Part shown: positions 45,693 to 59,600 of the stretch, piece after piece
Layout: each line of letters starts with the position of its first letter
Numbering within the stretch: position 1 is the first letter of the stretch
DNA from: Brachypterus glaber
Taxonomy: Eukaryota > Arthropoda > Insecta > Coleoptera > Kateretidae
Assembly (NCBI GenBank): GCA_958510825.1
Contig: OY294044.1
Coordinates: forward strand, 72,366,095-72,430,094
Direction of reading: 5' to 3'
Length of the DNA stretch: 64,000 nt
Position numbers and translations under genes: made by a program
Notes under the pieces: generated by a model
The model's database searches: none
What the model saw: only the letters and a program-made list of their open reading frames with translations
Told to the model about the DNA's origin: nothing

Positions 45693-45931
45693 CATACAAA
45701 AAAATGTTGGATTTCCGACGGACTCGACTAGTCAATTCCTATGTATTTTGAGCTCCCATTTTCAAAATAACTTAAAAAAACATAGCGAAAAAAAAAGTTT
45801 TTTGAGGTTATGTTGAAAATGGGAGCTAGGTACCTTTAAAATTCCGACCTCAGATTTGGATTTAGCGGCTCAAAATACATAGGAATTGACTAGTCGATTC
45901 CGTCGGAGGTCCAACTTTTTTTTGTGTGGCT
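45693..45931. mobile_element. Foldback element with ACAAAAAAA ends, copy 2
   Basis: CATACAAAAAAATGTTGGA and CTAGTCAATTCCTATGTATT are mirrored by AATACATAGGAATTGACTAG and TCCAACTTTTTTTTGTGTGG. The layout is the same as at 19258-19541. Confidence 0.6.
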
Positions 45932-46229
45932 GTCTTATCAGCAAACATAATTAGTTAATTTGGTCTTGCCTCGCATAAAACTTAAATTAGGGAACGTTCA
46001 AGTATTACGTAACGCAAATGTTGATCATTTTGGACTTTTTAAAATTTGTCTGCATCCAGACGAACTTCGTAACGTAACCTGGATGGATTATTTTTGTTTG
46101 CATTTGCGTTAAAACACACTGTTTATTACATGTTACATGATTTGAGGTGATTTTGCGCAAAAAAATCGCGCAGAACTTTTTGCACTGGTATTTTTCTGCG
46201 TACTACATTATTCGCGCTCTACTAATTCG

Positions 46230-47088
46230 CGTGACCATTATTCTAAATTATTAGATATAATTAGTCAAACCAAATTAAGGCAGCTGCGCTGTACTTTGCA
46301 CGTAATCCACTGTAATTCTTTTATAATCTGCCGCGCGGTTTTAGGACGCAAATTTTTTTTTACGCGAAAAAATAGGTTGCCAGTTTACATTGTGCAAATT
46401 TAAGGGAATGCAATTTCTTCAAGACCATTTTTCTAAATTATGAGATATAATTGGTGAAACCAAATTAAGGCAGCTGCGCTGTACTTTGCACGTAATCCAC
46501 TGTAAATCTTTTATAATCTGCCGCGCGGTTTTAGGACGCACGTTTTTTTACGCGAAAAAATAGGTTGCCAGTTTACATTGTGCAAATTTAAGGAAATGCA
46601 ATTTCTTCAAGACCATTTTTCTAAATTATGAGATATAATTGGTGAAACCAAATTAAGGCAGCTGCGCTGTATTTTGCACGTAATCCAATGTAAATCTTTT
46701 ATAATCTGCCGCGCGGTTTTAGGGCGCACGTTTTTTTTACGCGAAATAAAGGGGGCCAGTTTACATTGTGCAAATTTAAGGCAATGCAATTTCTTTAAGA
46801 CCATTTTTCTAAATTATGAGATATAATTGGTCAAACTAAATTAAGGCAGCTGCGCTGTATTTTGCACGTAATCCACTGTAAATCTTTTATAATCTGCCGC
46901 GCGGTTTTAGGACGCACGTTTTTTTTTACGCGAATAAATAGGTTGCCAGTTTACATTGTGCAAATTTAAGGCAATGCAATTTCTTCAAGACCATTTTTCT
47001 AAATTATGAGATATAATTGGTCAAACCAAATTAAGGCAGCTGCGCTGTATTTTGCACGTAATCCACCGTAAATCTTTTATACAATCTG
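46230..47088. repeat. 188-190-bp tandem satellite, about 4.5 units
   Basis: CAGCTGCGCTGTA starts at 46281, 46471, 46659, 46847 and 47037. Each unit also has ATTCTAAATTATGAGATATA-like, CTGCCGCGCGGTTTTAGG, TTACGCGAAAAAATAGG and GCCAGTTTACATTGTGC. The units are highly alike. The array ends abruptly after AAATCTTTTATA, before a short (AT)n tract at about 47116. Confidence 0.92.
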
Positions 47089-47089
47089 T

Positions 47090-47979
47090 ATTATACATCA
47101 CCTGGTAAAACACAATATATATATATATTATACTCAGCGTTTTGGCGTACCAAAAATTAAAAATGTCAATTAAAATTTTCAGAACAAAACCAATCATATA
47201 TTATTTTTGTAATAACAGTTGTGTAAAGTTCTTCATAGGACTTAGGTCTTATAATTGACCTTCTCCAAAAAAGTTTTATGGCCTAATTAACTAAATCAAA
47301 AAAGTAATAACATTTTTTTAATTTATTTATTTATTTATTTGATTAAATTTACAGCGTCGTGAAAAGCCCCAAATAAGCTTCAAGCTTGTTTTAGGGACTC
47401 TTCACTAATTTTGATAAAAATAAAAATTTCAAAAAGTATGTCTTCTCTCCAAAAATTTTGCTACCAAATTGAAACAATTATAACTTTTGACAATAGACTT
47501 GATATTTTTCTATTTAATTTTTATTTTTTTTAATTCTGCTTACACAACTATTAATACAAAAAAAATCATATGCACCTTGTATTGTGAATTTTTGACCTCG
47601 ACTTCTTGAAAAGTCCAAACTGCTATTAACTCTTTTTGGTTAACAAATATTATACTGTAATAGTCTGTTCAAAATTTTAAAAATATTTAATTTCGTGTAA
47701 TTATACCTTTTGATTAGAAACCTTTATTTTATAACCTTTTCATTATTTAAATCTAACCTAGCCCACTAATCATCAACATTCAATATCCCTGACCAAAACT
47801 GAGATTTTTCCTGATATGACTAAAAACATTCTTATTGTAATACTTATAATTCCTATTACAACATTGCCTTCGCCAATAAAATTGTTAAGGATTTATCATA
47901 TAGATTAACTAAAAAAAAATATTTTTAACCCAAAGACATGTTTCACCTCAAAGAAACTTTTTTTTAAATTATTTTTTAC
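47090..47979. other. AT-rich stretch without recognised features
   Basis: Contains a (TTTA)n-like tract near 47320 and otherwise plain AT-rich sequence. I see no coding potential. Confidence 0.3.
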
Positions 47980-48420
47980 TTTCCCCGAGGAGTCTTGCGT
48001 TAGTAAAAAAATTTCGATTAATTTTTATTCCTTTTTTTACGTTTCTCGACGTTTTATATTCAAAAAATATGATTTCCTTAAAAAAAAATCTGTCCGTCTG
48101 TCCAGAATATTTGTGACCACGATAACTTAAGAACGCTTCGAGCTAACGACTTCAAATTTGGACCATAGGTTGATTATCCAAAGTTCTAGGCTGGGATTGG
48201 GGTAAGGGGTAAAATGGCGTAAAAACAATTTTTTTTCAAAAACATTTTTTTTTTCAAGTTATTTTTCGTTTTACGAAAAAAGAAACTTTTTTGAAAAAAA
48301 TATTTTTTTGAAAAATTATTTTTTTTTATTTTTTTTTTTGGTTTTTGATTTTAATGAACCTAGGCTTATGGGGGAAAGTATTATTTTGTTGGCAGCAGAA
48401 TTTTTTTTTAGTTACGGATG
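47980..48420 (+). repeat. Dispersed repeat, family G, plus-strand copy
   Basis: From CTTTCCCCGAGGAGTCTTGC through TTTACGTTTCTCGACGTTTT, CTGTCCGTCTGTCC, CACGATAACTTAAGAACGCT and GTTCTAGGCTGGGATTGGGG to GGGGGAAAGTATTATTTTG. It is the mirror of 26575-26940. Confidence 0.6.
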
Positions 48421-49028
48421 CCCAATTTTTTAAAAATATACTTCTACAGAATTGTTACCTGATATATTTTCGGGTGCAATTAACATATTTTGAACAAACA
48501 TTTACCTATTTATTTATATGTATGCTAACATTGTGTAGTTTTTCATATTTGGTATGACAATCCACTATTTTTTAGAAGTAAATATTTTATCAATGTTTAT
48601 TTTTGTTTTATTTTTCCAACCCTTGAAATAAAAATCATTATTTAAATAAAATATTTTTGCATTTTAAATCTTATCTCGCCAATAAGAAAGGATTCCCCTG
48701 GTCGGACAGGAAAGGACGCTAAAACGACTTGGTTGCATGGAGCGTCAAAACGACACATCATCAGTAGTTGGTTTGGATCTTAAAGAGACAGGCGCAGTGC
48801 CTATGGCTCATATGTCTAAAATAGAATTAGTTTGAATGGATAATTGGGGGAGTGAGTCTGCTCACTGATGCTGGAGTTGCATCTGTCATGAATTGGCGTT
48901 GGGGGCGGGGGAAGAAGTGGGAGAAGGATGAGGAGAGATGGGTGCAACTAACATAAGGGCCTAACCCACAAAATTATTATTTTACAGGAGAAGCAAAAAT
49001 GTGATTATTTTTTTTCTAATGATATTAC

Positions 49029-49660
49029 ATTGGCACTTAGTGCTACTAAGAGTGTCGATGTATTGAAATCTTCGCCGAAAAGTCTAAATCTTTGACCACG
49101 TTTTTTCACATTCAATCCGTCTGTCTGTCTGTCTGTCTGGGTGTAAACTCCATTTCTACATAAGATATCGACTTTCGGTTTTTTGCATATTGTTTCTTAT
49201 CGTATTCCGAAGAGCTGATTAGATTTTAGGGTAAACGATTGGGGGTAAGGGGCTAAAAATAGGGCCTATTTTTAGCGTTTTTTTGTTTATAATTAAGGAA
49301 ATTTTTATTGTATTTGGTTAATTTAGCACTTATATAAAAGATAATTTTAAATTGGTCAAAAAATGTTATAAACAACGTTTTCCTAAAACGCATTGTTTTC
49401 TAGATGTTGGCGTTTAAAACAGTAAAAGGTTTTTTTAGCATATCTCACATATTTATAACCCGATTTCAAAAAATTATATTTTAAATAAAAGCTCTTTTTA
49501 AGCCCTATAAAAAATGTTATATAGAGTTTTTTGCTAGAATATAATGTTTTAAAGATACAGAATTTAAAATCAAACAAAACACCTAGTTTGAAATTTGCAA
49601 ACTAGATGGCTCTAGTGTACAATAGTGCCGATGTTTTGACAGGGTGCTTGCAACGTTTCA
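49029..49660 (+). repeat. Dispersed repeat, family J, copy 2
   Basis: Starts ATTGGCACTTAGTGCTACTA, carries (GTCT)n and GAAGAGCTGATTAGATTT, and ends GTGCCGATGTTTTGACAGGG. It is the shorter mirror of 20235-21507. 49661-50500 is AT-rich, with two similar phrases (AGTTAACGGTAAATATTTGG / AGTTAAAGGTAAATATTTGG) about 130 bp apart. Confidence 0.55.
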
Positions 49661-50609
49661 TCTAGTTTATACTCAATAACAGTTATATTTTTATAGTGTT
49701 TGATTGTTTACATCGTTTTAGGTAGATTTCAATAAAAAAAAAAAGTTGAAATAAGGGCCTAAACAATGCCCTTAATTATAAAAAGGGCCTAGCCCACACA
49801 TTTCTAACAATAAAATCTTCTCTTTGCTAGTCTTAAATAGGTTCATAAGCCTTTTTTAATCAAGAATAGTTAACGGTAAATATTTGGGTGGGGCAAAATT
49901 CTAATAAATGCCTTACCTACCGGTTTATTGTAAGATCGTTTTTTTTTAATAAAATCTTGTCTTGTCTAGTTTTAAATAGGTCCATAACCCTTATTTAAAT
50001 AAGAATAGTTAAAGGTAAATATTTGGGTGGGGCAAAAAAATAATTATTAAAATTTGCACCCCTAACCTTATTTTCCAATGAATTTTTTTGCCATTCTAGT
50101 AACATATAAGGAATTTTTATTAAGTAGAACGATAAAGAACGTTAAGTAGTACCCATTTCAAGCAAAAAAAATGAGGGTTAGTCCCTTATCTTAGTTGCAC
50201 TCTTCACATGATCACCTTTTTTAGAATTCACTTTTCAAGAAACATATTTTGTTTTACTGAGGAAACCAGCCCTCCATGCAAGTCCAAGTTTCTATATAAT
50301 AAATATCAAGCTAAAATGTTGGAGCAAAAAATAATTCTTTATAAAAATTCTTTTATTTCCACAATTTTTTATAATTGACTTTTTCATAAAAATAACATCT
50401 TAAATATTTTTGATTTTAATACTATAAACTTTAAATACATAGATATGTTAAATAAATATTTATTAATCTTATCAAATTTAACTGTTTTAAAAATAAATTA
50501 AAAAAGTAAAACAGCTCATTAATGCCCTGGGGCAAGTTTACTAATAAGAAGAGTAATAACGAAATAGGACTGACAAGGCACATACAATACCATATGCGAC
50601 AATAAAAAG

Positions 50610-50775
50610 CTCAACAATACATTGTGGGAGCAAAGGATACAAACCCATATTACACCCACACTGAGCCTGAACAAATTTTAAGTTTAATGAGGTTGGCAAC
50701 GCCCAATAACACTGGATATCATTAGAATAGGGTCCACATATCAAAAATCCAACAGTAAAATCCAAAAATGGTTGG
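50610..50775. repeat. Short dispersed repeat shared with 53720-53880
   Basis: The order GTGGGAGCAAAGGATAC, TGAGCCTGAACAAATTTTAA, GGTTGGCAACGCC, GGGTCCACATATC and AACAGTAAAATCC is loosely repeated at 53720-53880. A 74-codon minus-strand frame over it is therefore unlikely to be a gene. From 50800 to 52240 I see nothing else. Confidence 0.4.
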
Positions 50776-52240
50776 AAAGTTCTTTGCTGAAGGCTATAAT
50801 TAATAATTTAGCTTAGTTCAGTAAGATAATTGAATCTAGTAGAATGTTGCCCGTAGAATTCGAATACTTTAACAGTTTAAAAGATAATGAATTTTGAAAA
50901 AAATAACTGTTTTTGGCCACATTTTACAAACATAAAAAGGTTGTCTAACATAGTTGAACATTCTAATTTGGTTTATTTTATAGTGGTTAATTTTATAATT
51001 GAAATTAATATTAAAGTTTTAAAAATCATACGTTTTTATTTAAAAATGACATCTCCAGGACTACTTTTTGAAAAAAAATGTCGATAGGAGGGATAGTGTA
51101 GTAGTATGCCAAACTAAATTTTAATTATGACAAGTCACACTACTACAATTTTCATCTTATCAGTGCCGGCCTTTGCATAAATTTAGTGAACCCCCTGTTT
51201 CAGGGCGCCAGCTTAGAGACTCGCCATCGAGGAGAATTTTAAAAAAAGTCTCCTAAAATCCCGGTTAAAAATGCCATATTTTGTTGATGGATATTTAAAT
51301 GAAACTTAATTTTATAATAAGCCAAGTTAAAATTTGGTGCAAGTACCCGTCGCTATGGGATTGTATGTGCTCAGGCATATATTGACATTTTCCCCATTTT
51401 TAATGAACATATAAAACTATTTGTACTTGTAAATAAAATATAATAAATATATTATCGAGAAAAATTTTGTTCATTATAAAATATTTGATTTAAATTATAG
51501 GAGGTACATTTTTGCTTTGAACTATGCAAAATAGAATGAGATGGATGTGTCTATTTCGCTTAGGACGCTCATACTAAATTACTTATGTACAGGGTCTTTT
51601 TTAAATAATTGAAGTAAAATCTCTGTAGAAAGAGTCTGTTTAAGGGTTAACCTTAATTGGGATATATGGAATTTCGAACTTCAAAAAGTAAGCGAATTTT
51701 TTTAATATTAACCCGTAACTACAGACGTGAAATTTAAGTTACACTGCCACAGACGTGACGTCTTCCAGATGGTTACTTGCCTTTGTAAGAAAAATACTAA
51801 AAATTTGTTTTTTAATGTTTTAAAATTATTTACGCTTTTATTGGTCATTTGGCTTTAATATGTAATGAGTTTTACATAGTATGAATCAAAAGAACACCCT
51901 TTTAAATGGTTTTATTTAAAGACGAAAAGGAAATATACCGAAAAAACGACTTCCAGAGGACGTCTAACAGACGTCGAGTATGTGATTAAGGGTTAACAAT
52001 GAAAATTTCTAAAAATAACATTGTTTAAATTACTTAACATTTATCGTATTCATTCATTTTTTAGAACTGACGTTTGTGTCAACCATATTAAAAAACAATT
52101 GAAATTGAGATAGCAGTGAAACTGACTTTTCGCAATTCACAGGCGTCTTGATTAAATTACGAAAATGTTTTATTGAGACGCATGGTTTTTAATAATTTTA
52201 TCTACCTACCTAAATTATGTTTGGTCAAGCAAAAAAAGTG

Positions 52241-52370
52241 TATATACCTCAGGACTAAACGTGGCTGTTTTAGTCCCTTGAATTTCTGTTTCCCTGGCTC
52301 GCTACGCTCGCGCAGGAGACACTCATGCAGCGGGACTAAAACAGCTAATTTAGTCCCTTGGTATAAATAA
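52241..52370. repeat. Hairpin element with GC-rich core, copy 4
   Basis: TATACCTCAGGACTAAACG and GCTGTTTTAGTCCC are mirrored by GGGACTAAAACAGC and TTTAGTCCCTTGGTATA. The core is TGGCTCGCTACGCTCGCGC. Confidence 0.65.
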
Positions 52371-52389
52371 CTAATTCATGATAAAATAA

Positions 52390-53000
52390 ACAAATTTGTC
52401 CATCCGTCTGATGTCACGTTTTTGTGTGCACGATAACTTAAGAACGAATAATCCGATCGACTTGAAATTTTCAAGGGAGAAAGTTCTATGTGGAATGAAT
52501 TGTTTTTGAAAGTAATCCCCTCAAAAAAAAAGTTATGGGGGTTAAACATTTAAAAAAATCGAAAAAAGATAAAAGAAAATTCTGAAAAAAACGTATTTTT
52601 TTCAAGAAAAATTACTTTTATTATAAGAATTAATTCTAACAGTTTTGAAAGTAATCCACAAAAACAAAAAAGTTATGAGGGGTTAAACTTAAAAAAAAAT
52701 CGAAAAAAGCTGTTTGGCTGTTCCTTTAAAAAAGGAAATTCCGATTAATGTAACTTTTTTAAGAAAAATTACTTTTATTATAAGAATAAATTCCATCAAT
52801 TTAGAAAGTGATTCCCCCAATAACAAAAAAGTTATGGGGGGTTAAATTTATTACAAAAATTAAAAAAAACTATTATTTTCAAAAAAAAAAAAAAAATTGA
52901 AATTTTTTTCGTTTTTTGCAAAAAGGAAACTTTTTTGAATTTTATTTTTAATTGAAAAAAGGTTTTTTTTTTAAGTTTTTAGTTTTTCAAAAAAGATCTT
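52390..53000. repeat. Low-complexity repeat with three AAGTTATGGGG units
   Basis: The phrase AAAAAAGTTATGGGGGTTAA and variants recur near 52529, 52668 and 52828, each followed by AAAAATTACTTTTATTATAAG-like sequence. A shorter relative lies at about 34240-34420, reversed. It is non-coding. Confidence 0.5.
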
Positions 53001-53326
53001 TTAAAAAAATATAATTTGGAAATATGCTATATACCATTTACTGTGAATGGTATATAATGGAATGTGCGTAGCATTACATATATTCACGTCTGTATTATTA
53101 AAAAGATCAAAAAGACGATTATCTTTGTAATATCACGTGTCAAAAAAAAATACGCTACTTTTTAAAGTTTATATGACATTTATTAAAACCTTATGTAACC
53201 ATCTTCCTAAGATAATCTGGTTATCCAACTTCTATTATTGTTTAACTAATTAGATTGTGGAACCATGAACTATACCTTAATGTTTAAACAGTTACTTGTA
53301 CCTTTAAAAAGATTGTTACATTCGTA

Positions 53327-53332
53327 TTTATT
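53327..53332 (-). terminator. Candidate sulfotransferase polyadenylation signal
   Basis: AATAAA on the minus strand, 20 nt past the stop codon. This would give a very short 3' UTR. Confidence 0.35.
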
Positions 53333-53351
53333 GATTAAAATTACTTAAAAT

Positions 53352-53676
53352 TCACGTAATGACGCTATTACCCGTCATTTCTCCGGGATCTTTGTCCATA
53401 TTTGTATCGTCAACATTAACCTCCTCATTGAATATTTCTTTTGCCTTTTTCTCCCATTTTGATTTATTCTTTTGGATTTCTTTTGTTTTTTTGGCTACTT
53501 GTTCGTCAGGTTTGCCATACTTTGGCGGGTTTGCGTATGGGTCGTACCCTAAAACCGACAACATAGGGGCGATCTCGGCCATGTCTCTAACCACGTCCTC
53601 GGGGATGTGGCCCACCCATTTTGTTAAAGCTTCTAGATTTACGGGTTTTATCACTTGGTCAGAAGATCGCTCCACT
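53352..53676 (-). CDS. Tpst: TPST coding exon 4: C-terminal end
   Basis: [20 protein letters not shown], then [20 protein letters not shown], both near-invariant in TPSTs. A lysine-rich segment and an acidic tail ([11 protein letters not shown]) precede the TGA. Confidence 0.95.
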
Positions 53677-56600
53677 CTGGAAAATAAAAATATATAATAA
53701 AAATCTCCTCTTTGAGCATCTTTGCAACGTTATGGGAGATAGCATGTACACGAGCTAATCCTGAATAGACATTAAGTTTTGGTGGCTTGCCAACGCAAAC
53801 CAAGAGTTTATCCTGTTAGTAGGAGGTCTACACATTAAAAAAAACATTAACAGTAAAATCTGAGGTGTTCGGTGTCGGAAGATAATGGACTATTATAAAA
53901 TTCCTCAGAAATGACCATAGTCAACTTAATAATTCTTTATTACATTATTCTATAAGAACGTTGGTTAAAAAATATAAATCCGTTTACAATAATAGCGCTG
54001 CTCAACACTCAAAAATTTGCAGACACCATTTTAGTTGCATTTGGATATATTTGATGCGCTGATTTTTTCGTTTTTCTCGATCACCTCGTTTTTTTTTGAG
54101 ATATAACGCACAGTGTTTTTTTGCTTATAGCTGTAGTAAAAAAAAATAATTAAAATCAATTTTTTTTTTTGAGATGGATTGGTTCTCTGTGAATAGGGCT
54201 CTAAGTCTAAAAAAATCGGATTTCAAATATCTTTATGCGTTTGTTATTTATAGGCTTCTTCAAAAAATTATATTTTTTCGTATGTTTTCGCTATATTTTA
54301 ATGAAAATTTTAAATAAATACTAAAGATATGGCTCTGATTTTTATAGGCAACACTAACACACATGTGAGATTCATAAAAATAAAAAAAGTTTTAGATTTA
54401 ATCCAGTAACGGAGATTTTACGGGGAGTTATTGAAAGCAGAACAACAATATTTTGAATTATTTAATGTTTATTTAATGTTTTAAAGCAAGGAGAACAAGT
54501 TTTTCTTTATTTTTTTGTTTTGTTTTTTGCCATAATGAATTTAATTTACTGTGTTGCTCTCCAAAAAATAAATAAAATATTTCAATTTTTTTTTTCGATA
54601 ACCCCCGGTAAAATCTCCGTCACTGGATTAAATCTAAAACTTTTTTTTTATTTTTATAAACCGCACATTTGTGTTAGTATTGTATATAAAGATTAGAGTC
54701 GTATCTTTAGTATTTATATAAATTTTTCATCAAATATATGGAAAAAATGCGAAAAAAAAACTAATTTTTTAAATTTAGAAGCCTATTTTTTGAATTTAGA
54801 ATAAACAAATAAAGATATTTTAGATCCGCTTTTTTTTGGCTTAGACCAATAGAGAATCAATCCACGGCAATACTTAGACCTAAATTATTATTTTTTACTA
54901 CAACTATAGGAAAAAAAACCACTGTGCGCTATATCTCAAAAAAAACGAGCTGATCGAGAAAACCGGAAAAAGGTTCCGAAATCAGCCAGGCGCAACTACT
55001 CTGGTAGAAATCACCAAAATGCAACTACACGCAACGTTGTGTTTTGCTTAAATTTTCAGTGATTTCTAACGTTGTATAGTAACGTTGAAATCAACAATAT
55101 TTCAACAATAGATTTTAACGTTACATGTCGACTACGCAGAAGCAGTCCTCTCCAACGACCTACAAACCCTAGTTGACTACTTTCTAAGCTGGGGACTCCA
55201 ACCTAATCCTACAAAGACCGAGGTTACAATGTTTCACCTTAACAACAGAGAGGCCAATCGAAGACTTAACATCATTAGCCAAGGGGTTTAACTGAACCAC
55301 AACTTTACCCCAAAATACTTAGGTGTCACACTGGACAGAACACTCACATATAAGCCACACTTACAAAAGGTCTCCGGTAAAATTAAGTCGAGAATCAACA
55401 TCATCCAAAAACTTGCTAATTCATCCTGGGGAGCCGACGCGGATACACTAAGAACTTCATCTCTAGCCCTCGTTTACTCGATCGCCGAATACTGCGCCCC
55501 GGCATGGATTAACAGTCATCACACTCATTTGATAGATACTCAACTTAATCAAGCTATGAGATTGATAAGTGGAACAATAAAACCAACTGCGAGAGAAGCA
55601 GCATTAAAAGCGCTGCACGATAAGTGTGAAACAAACCTAGAACTTCCCATTCACCTTCATGCAGCCCCACTCATGAATCAGACCCAAAGGCTTAAATCCC
55701 GCTCTCCATCATAAGAACAGCTGCTAACATGCCCGATGACTTTGACATTAACAACCGATGGATGAGTTTATGGAGTGATGGAGATTGTGCCAATAAAGAT
55801 CTTGTGGACGACCCTGCTACCAAACTCCCTGGATTTAATCTTCCCCGCAGGCAATGGTGTGAGTTAAACCGCATACGCACCAATCACGGAAGATGCAACC
55901 AGGAGATGTACCATTGGGGACTTGTACCCTCTACCCAATGTAACCACCACATGTGGCCACCCGTCCCAAAGCATAGCCCACCTGTATCGTCCAGAAAAAG
56001 CTTTTGATGGTGCTTTGGAGGAGATACATCGTCTAGAACGGAACGCTGCCAATTGGCTTCAAAATGCCGACTTGCGACTGTGATCTTTCACCTTTTTTTT
56101 TATATTTTATTACAATTTAATTGTACTGTTAATAATGTTAATTTGTTCATACGAAATATATAACGTTACATGTCAACATTAAAATAAACAATATTCTAAC
56201 ATAAAATTTACACAAATGTTAAAATACAACGTGGTGGCAACGTTAGAGTATAACGTTAGTATCCAACGTTGTGAAGCGGAACATTTATACATTGTGACAT
56301 GATTTTAAAACAAGAGACTATTTCTGTTAATGGATTTAAATTTTCCTAAAATTTACGTAGAATCCAGCAGAAGATTTACAGAAAAACTTACTTGCTTAGC
56401 TTAATCCCATTATTGATAAAATCTTCGTGATGCAAAACGGCATCGCTCCATTTTAGATCCAAAAATGTCAGCACCTTCTCCATCCATTCTTTCGGATGTA
56501 GCACCAACTGTTCGTAAGGCACCAAAAGGCACTTATTTTTTCCCAACTCCCGACACTGATTGTTCATAGTCTCCACAGCGGTGTTCCACTTTTTCATACA

Positions 56601-59600
56601 CTGCCGATAGCTAGTCAAATCAAACCCTGTAAAAAAATAATTACATTATTGTGTGTATTAAAAACAAAACAAGCTAGATGGGTGGCAATATCTTAAATTC
56701 GTTATATTTCGGAAAGTAATAATCTTAGTCAACCCTGTGATACTTCGCAGATTTAAATAGCTTTTTCGTGTCACGTAATGACTGAAATCCGCCAGATGGC
56801 GAAATAGTCTACGAGCGAGATATGGAGCACTCTAGATTTATGATTTTATAAAATTCTATGACACATAACCTCAATTTTTTTTATGTTCGAAATCAACGTC
56901 AAAATATTTTATAAGTTGCCACTAAACTATAATACTTTTATCGGTATTATGTAATTACTTTTAGTATTTTATAATAACAATGGTTTTACTATAGTTTGGT
57001 AATGGGGGGTCATTTTGGTGTGTTACGCCCATGTTAATGGTATAGGAAAATAGCGTTACAGGGGTGGGGTCAAAAATGATCAAAATTTGCGTTACGTAAT
57101 ACTTGAGCGTTCCCTTATTCTCTACGTTCATGGTCTTATGGTCTGTTTCATCAAGCAAGAGAGTAAATTAAAAATCGCACAGTAAATATTTTTACAGCAG
57201 GTTTGAATAGTATATGTTTGTGTATAGAATATATAAAATAAACTACGCAGTATATTCGCAGTATATTCGCAAATCCAATATTCGAATCTGTTTTGAAAAT
57301 ATTCACTGTGCGATTTTTAATTTACTCTCTTGCTTGATGAACCAGACCATAGTTAAAAAATAGATATTTTATACCTGGTAGAATTTTTGTCCTACAATCT
57401 ATAATTTAAATAAATATTGCTGACCTGCCTCAAAGGCCTATTAACCAAGGTCTTTCTGACTCCTACAATTCATAATTTGCCACAAAAGGCAACTATAGTT
57501 GCCTATAGGCAAATCACGTAACCAACAAATGACAAAAGTGGATCTCATGAACTAGATTTTCTTCCACAATTTCGATTTTAAAAAAATGTTCCTTATTTTT
57601 GGAGGATTTTTTTTATTTCAATTTGCTTCGTGTCCTTGCCAATATTGATTTTTGCTAAAAACTTGAAGTCGATCGCATTGTTCTTGAGTTATCGTGCCCA
57701 AAATAAAACGCGGCATACGGAAAAACTGACGGACAGACGGACATTTTTAAAAGTTGTTTAGAATTGTACATAACGCACCTTGGAATATTAATACTATACT
57801 ATATACAGGGTGATCAGTAACTGCCATGTGAAAATATATGAGGTGATTCTACATCCAAAAATATGCAATAAAGTTTCTATAAAGGTTGATCCGAAAATTA
57901 GCCCTAACGGAGCTACGGGCCTTCGAAGATGACAGCATCAATAAAACTTTAATGCTGCAGGGTGATTCTCCATTTAAAGCAAAAAGTATTCTTCACCAAA
58001 ACACCTAAATTTAATATTAAAGGAGTTATGGCCTTTTAAAAAGTAACGTTTTTGGTGGCACAAAATATTACTTCCTCTTAATTGCATTTTTTTCAAAAAC
58101 GGTTGCTACTACAGTGTTACACTATATGGCATTTTTTATGCAAAAGCTTCGCGCTCTAGCTTAAAGGGTACCAGAGTTATTAATTAAAAACCTTGTTTTT
58201 ATTACAATTTTAAAGGGCCTTAGCTCCCTTAGAGCTTATTTCCGGACCAACCTTTATAGGAACTTTTTTTTATATTTTTGGATTTAGAATCACCTCTTAA
58301 ATTTTGACATGCCCCTTATTGATCACCCTGTATAGTAAGGAACTTTTTCATGGGCAGTCATGTTTTGGAACATAATTAGTTATTCTGTTTAAGTCTGGCA
58401 GTAAGGTCCATATTACACCGATATCAACATCGGAACTACTCTACCTATCTAGCTTTATTCATTCATATAGATTTATATGTAAAAAACGAAATACCCTGAT
58501 CTTTCTCACCTGTAATTGTAACTTTTCTAGTAATAATACTATGGGCCGTAGCACGCCCATCGCGCACCATAAAAATAAATTTGGCATTCGGGAACAGGTC
58601 TATGACGTATGTGCCCATTTTAATTGTAAGCGGGTCTTTATTGCACAGCCTGGGCGCTGGTTCGCCATGTTTAGCGATAATTTCCAGCGTGAACGCTGCA
58701 ATCGCTGAATCTAGAACGTTTTTTGAGATGCCCGCTTGTTCTAGACGAAGCGATTCTTTTTCTGATTTCAGCCAATGAAATCGGAGCTGCAGCAAGCGGG
58801 GAATCACGCGAGTTTCTTGGCCACATCTGAAAGAGAATAACATTAGGTGCGTTCACTGGAGCTCAGTTAAAAGAATTAGGAAGTTAACTGTCAATGTCAA
58901 CTAATATTTCAGCTGTTTGCTGAGTTTTGATGACAGCCAAAATGTACATACATACATTTTGGCTTGCTGCCCCAGCCTTGAATTTCGCAAGCCAGTGACC
59001 CCAGGCAAAGTTCGTATCGCTGCCAGCGCGCTGGCTTGTAATTGGTTAAAATAAGCTAACAAAAAGTGTTGCTGTCGCGTTACAAAGTTCTCTGAACTAT
59101 ACAAAAGCGATCGAATACACCGCTGATTAGCTTTATGCAAAATAGTCCGCGAAACTAGTAGATATAACCTAAAAACACTGACAAGCTCGTTGTTTCATTA
59201 ACTGCGATTGATTAAAATTAAAGAGTGCTTTGTACTATAATCCCTGCCTAAAAAGACTAATGAAAACCATTCATGTATGGTGCTTTTCCAACAGGCTAAG
59301 TGGGTCAATGGTTCGGGCTTAGTCAATTCACAATTGGTTTCGAATGGTTGTACCTTTGATGAATGATTCTGTATGAGTCAAGTCACTACTGGGAATAGAT
59401 ACTGTGCGAAATAAAAGATCGCCAATGAGGGAAAACCCTTTTGGAACTAATGATTTTCTATGGTCAATAAACCTTTTTATGTATGGTGTTAAACGGGGAC
59501 AATCCGTTTCGGAACTAATAGTTCTCAATGAGGACAAAAACCATAGAGAGGAAGGGTTGTTTGTGAATAGTTTTCAATAGTCAAAACACTTTTAAACTGT

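Noticed and set aside
50541..50765. 74-codon minus-strand cysteine-containing hydrophobic frame as a small gene
   Set aside because: The DNA matches a dispersed repeat (53720-53880), there are no splice-linked partners, and codon use is not distinctive.
55729..56007. 92-codon plus-strand frame as an independent gene
   Set aside because: It is the frameshifted tail of the non-LTR retrotransposon fragment.
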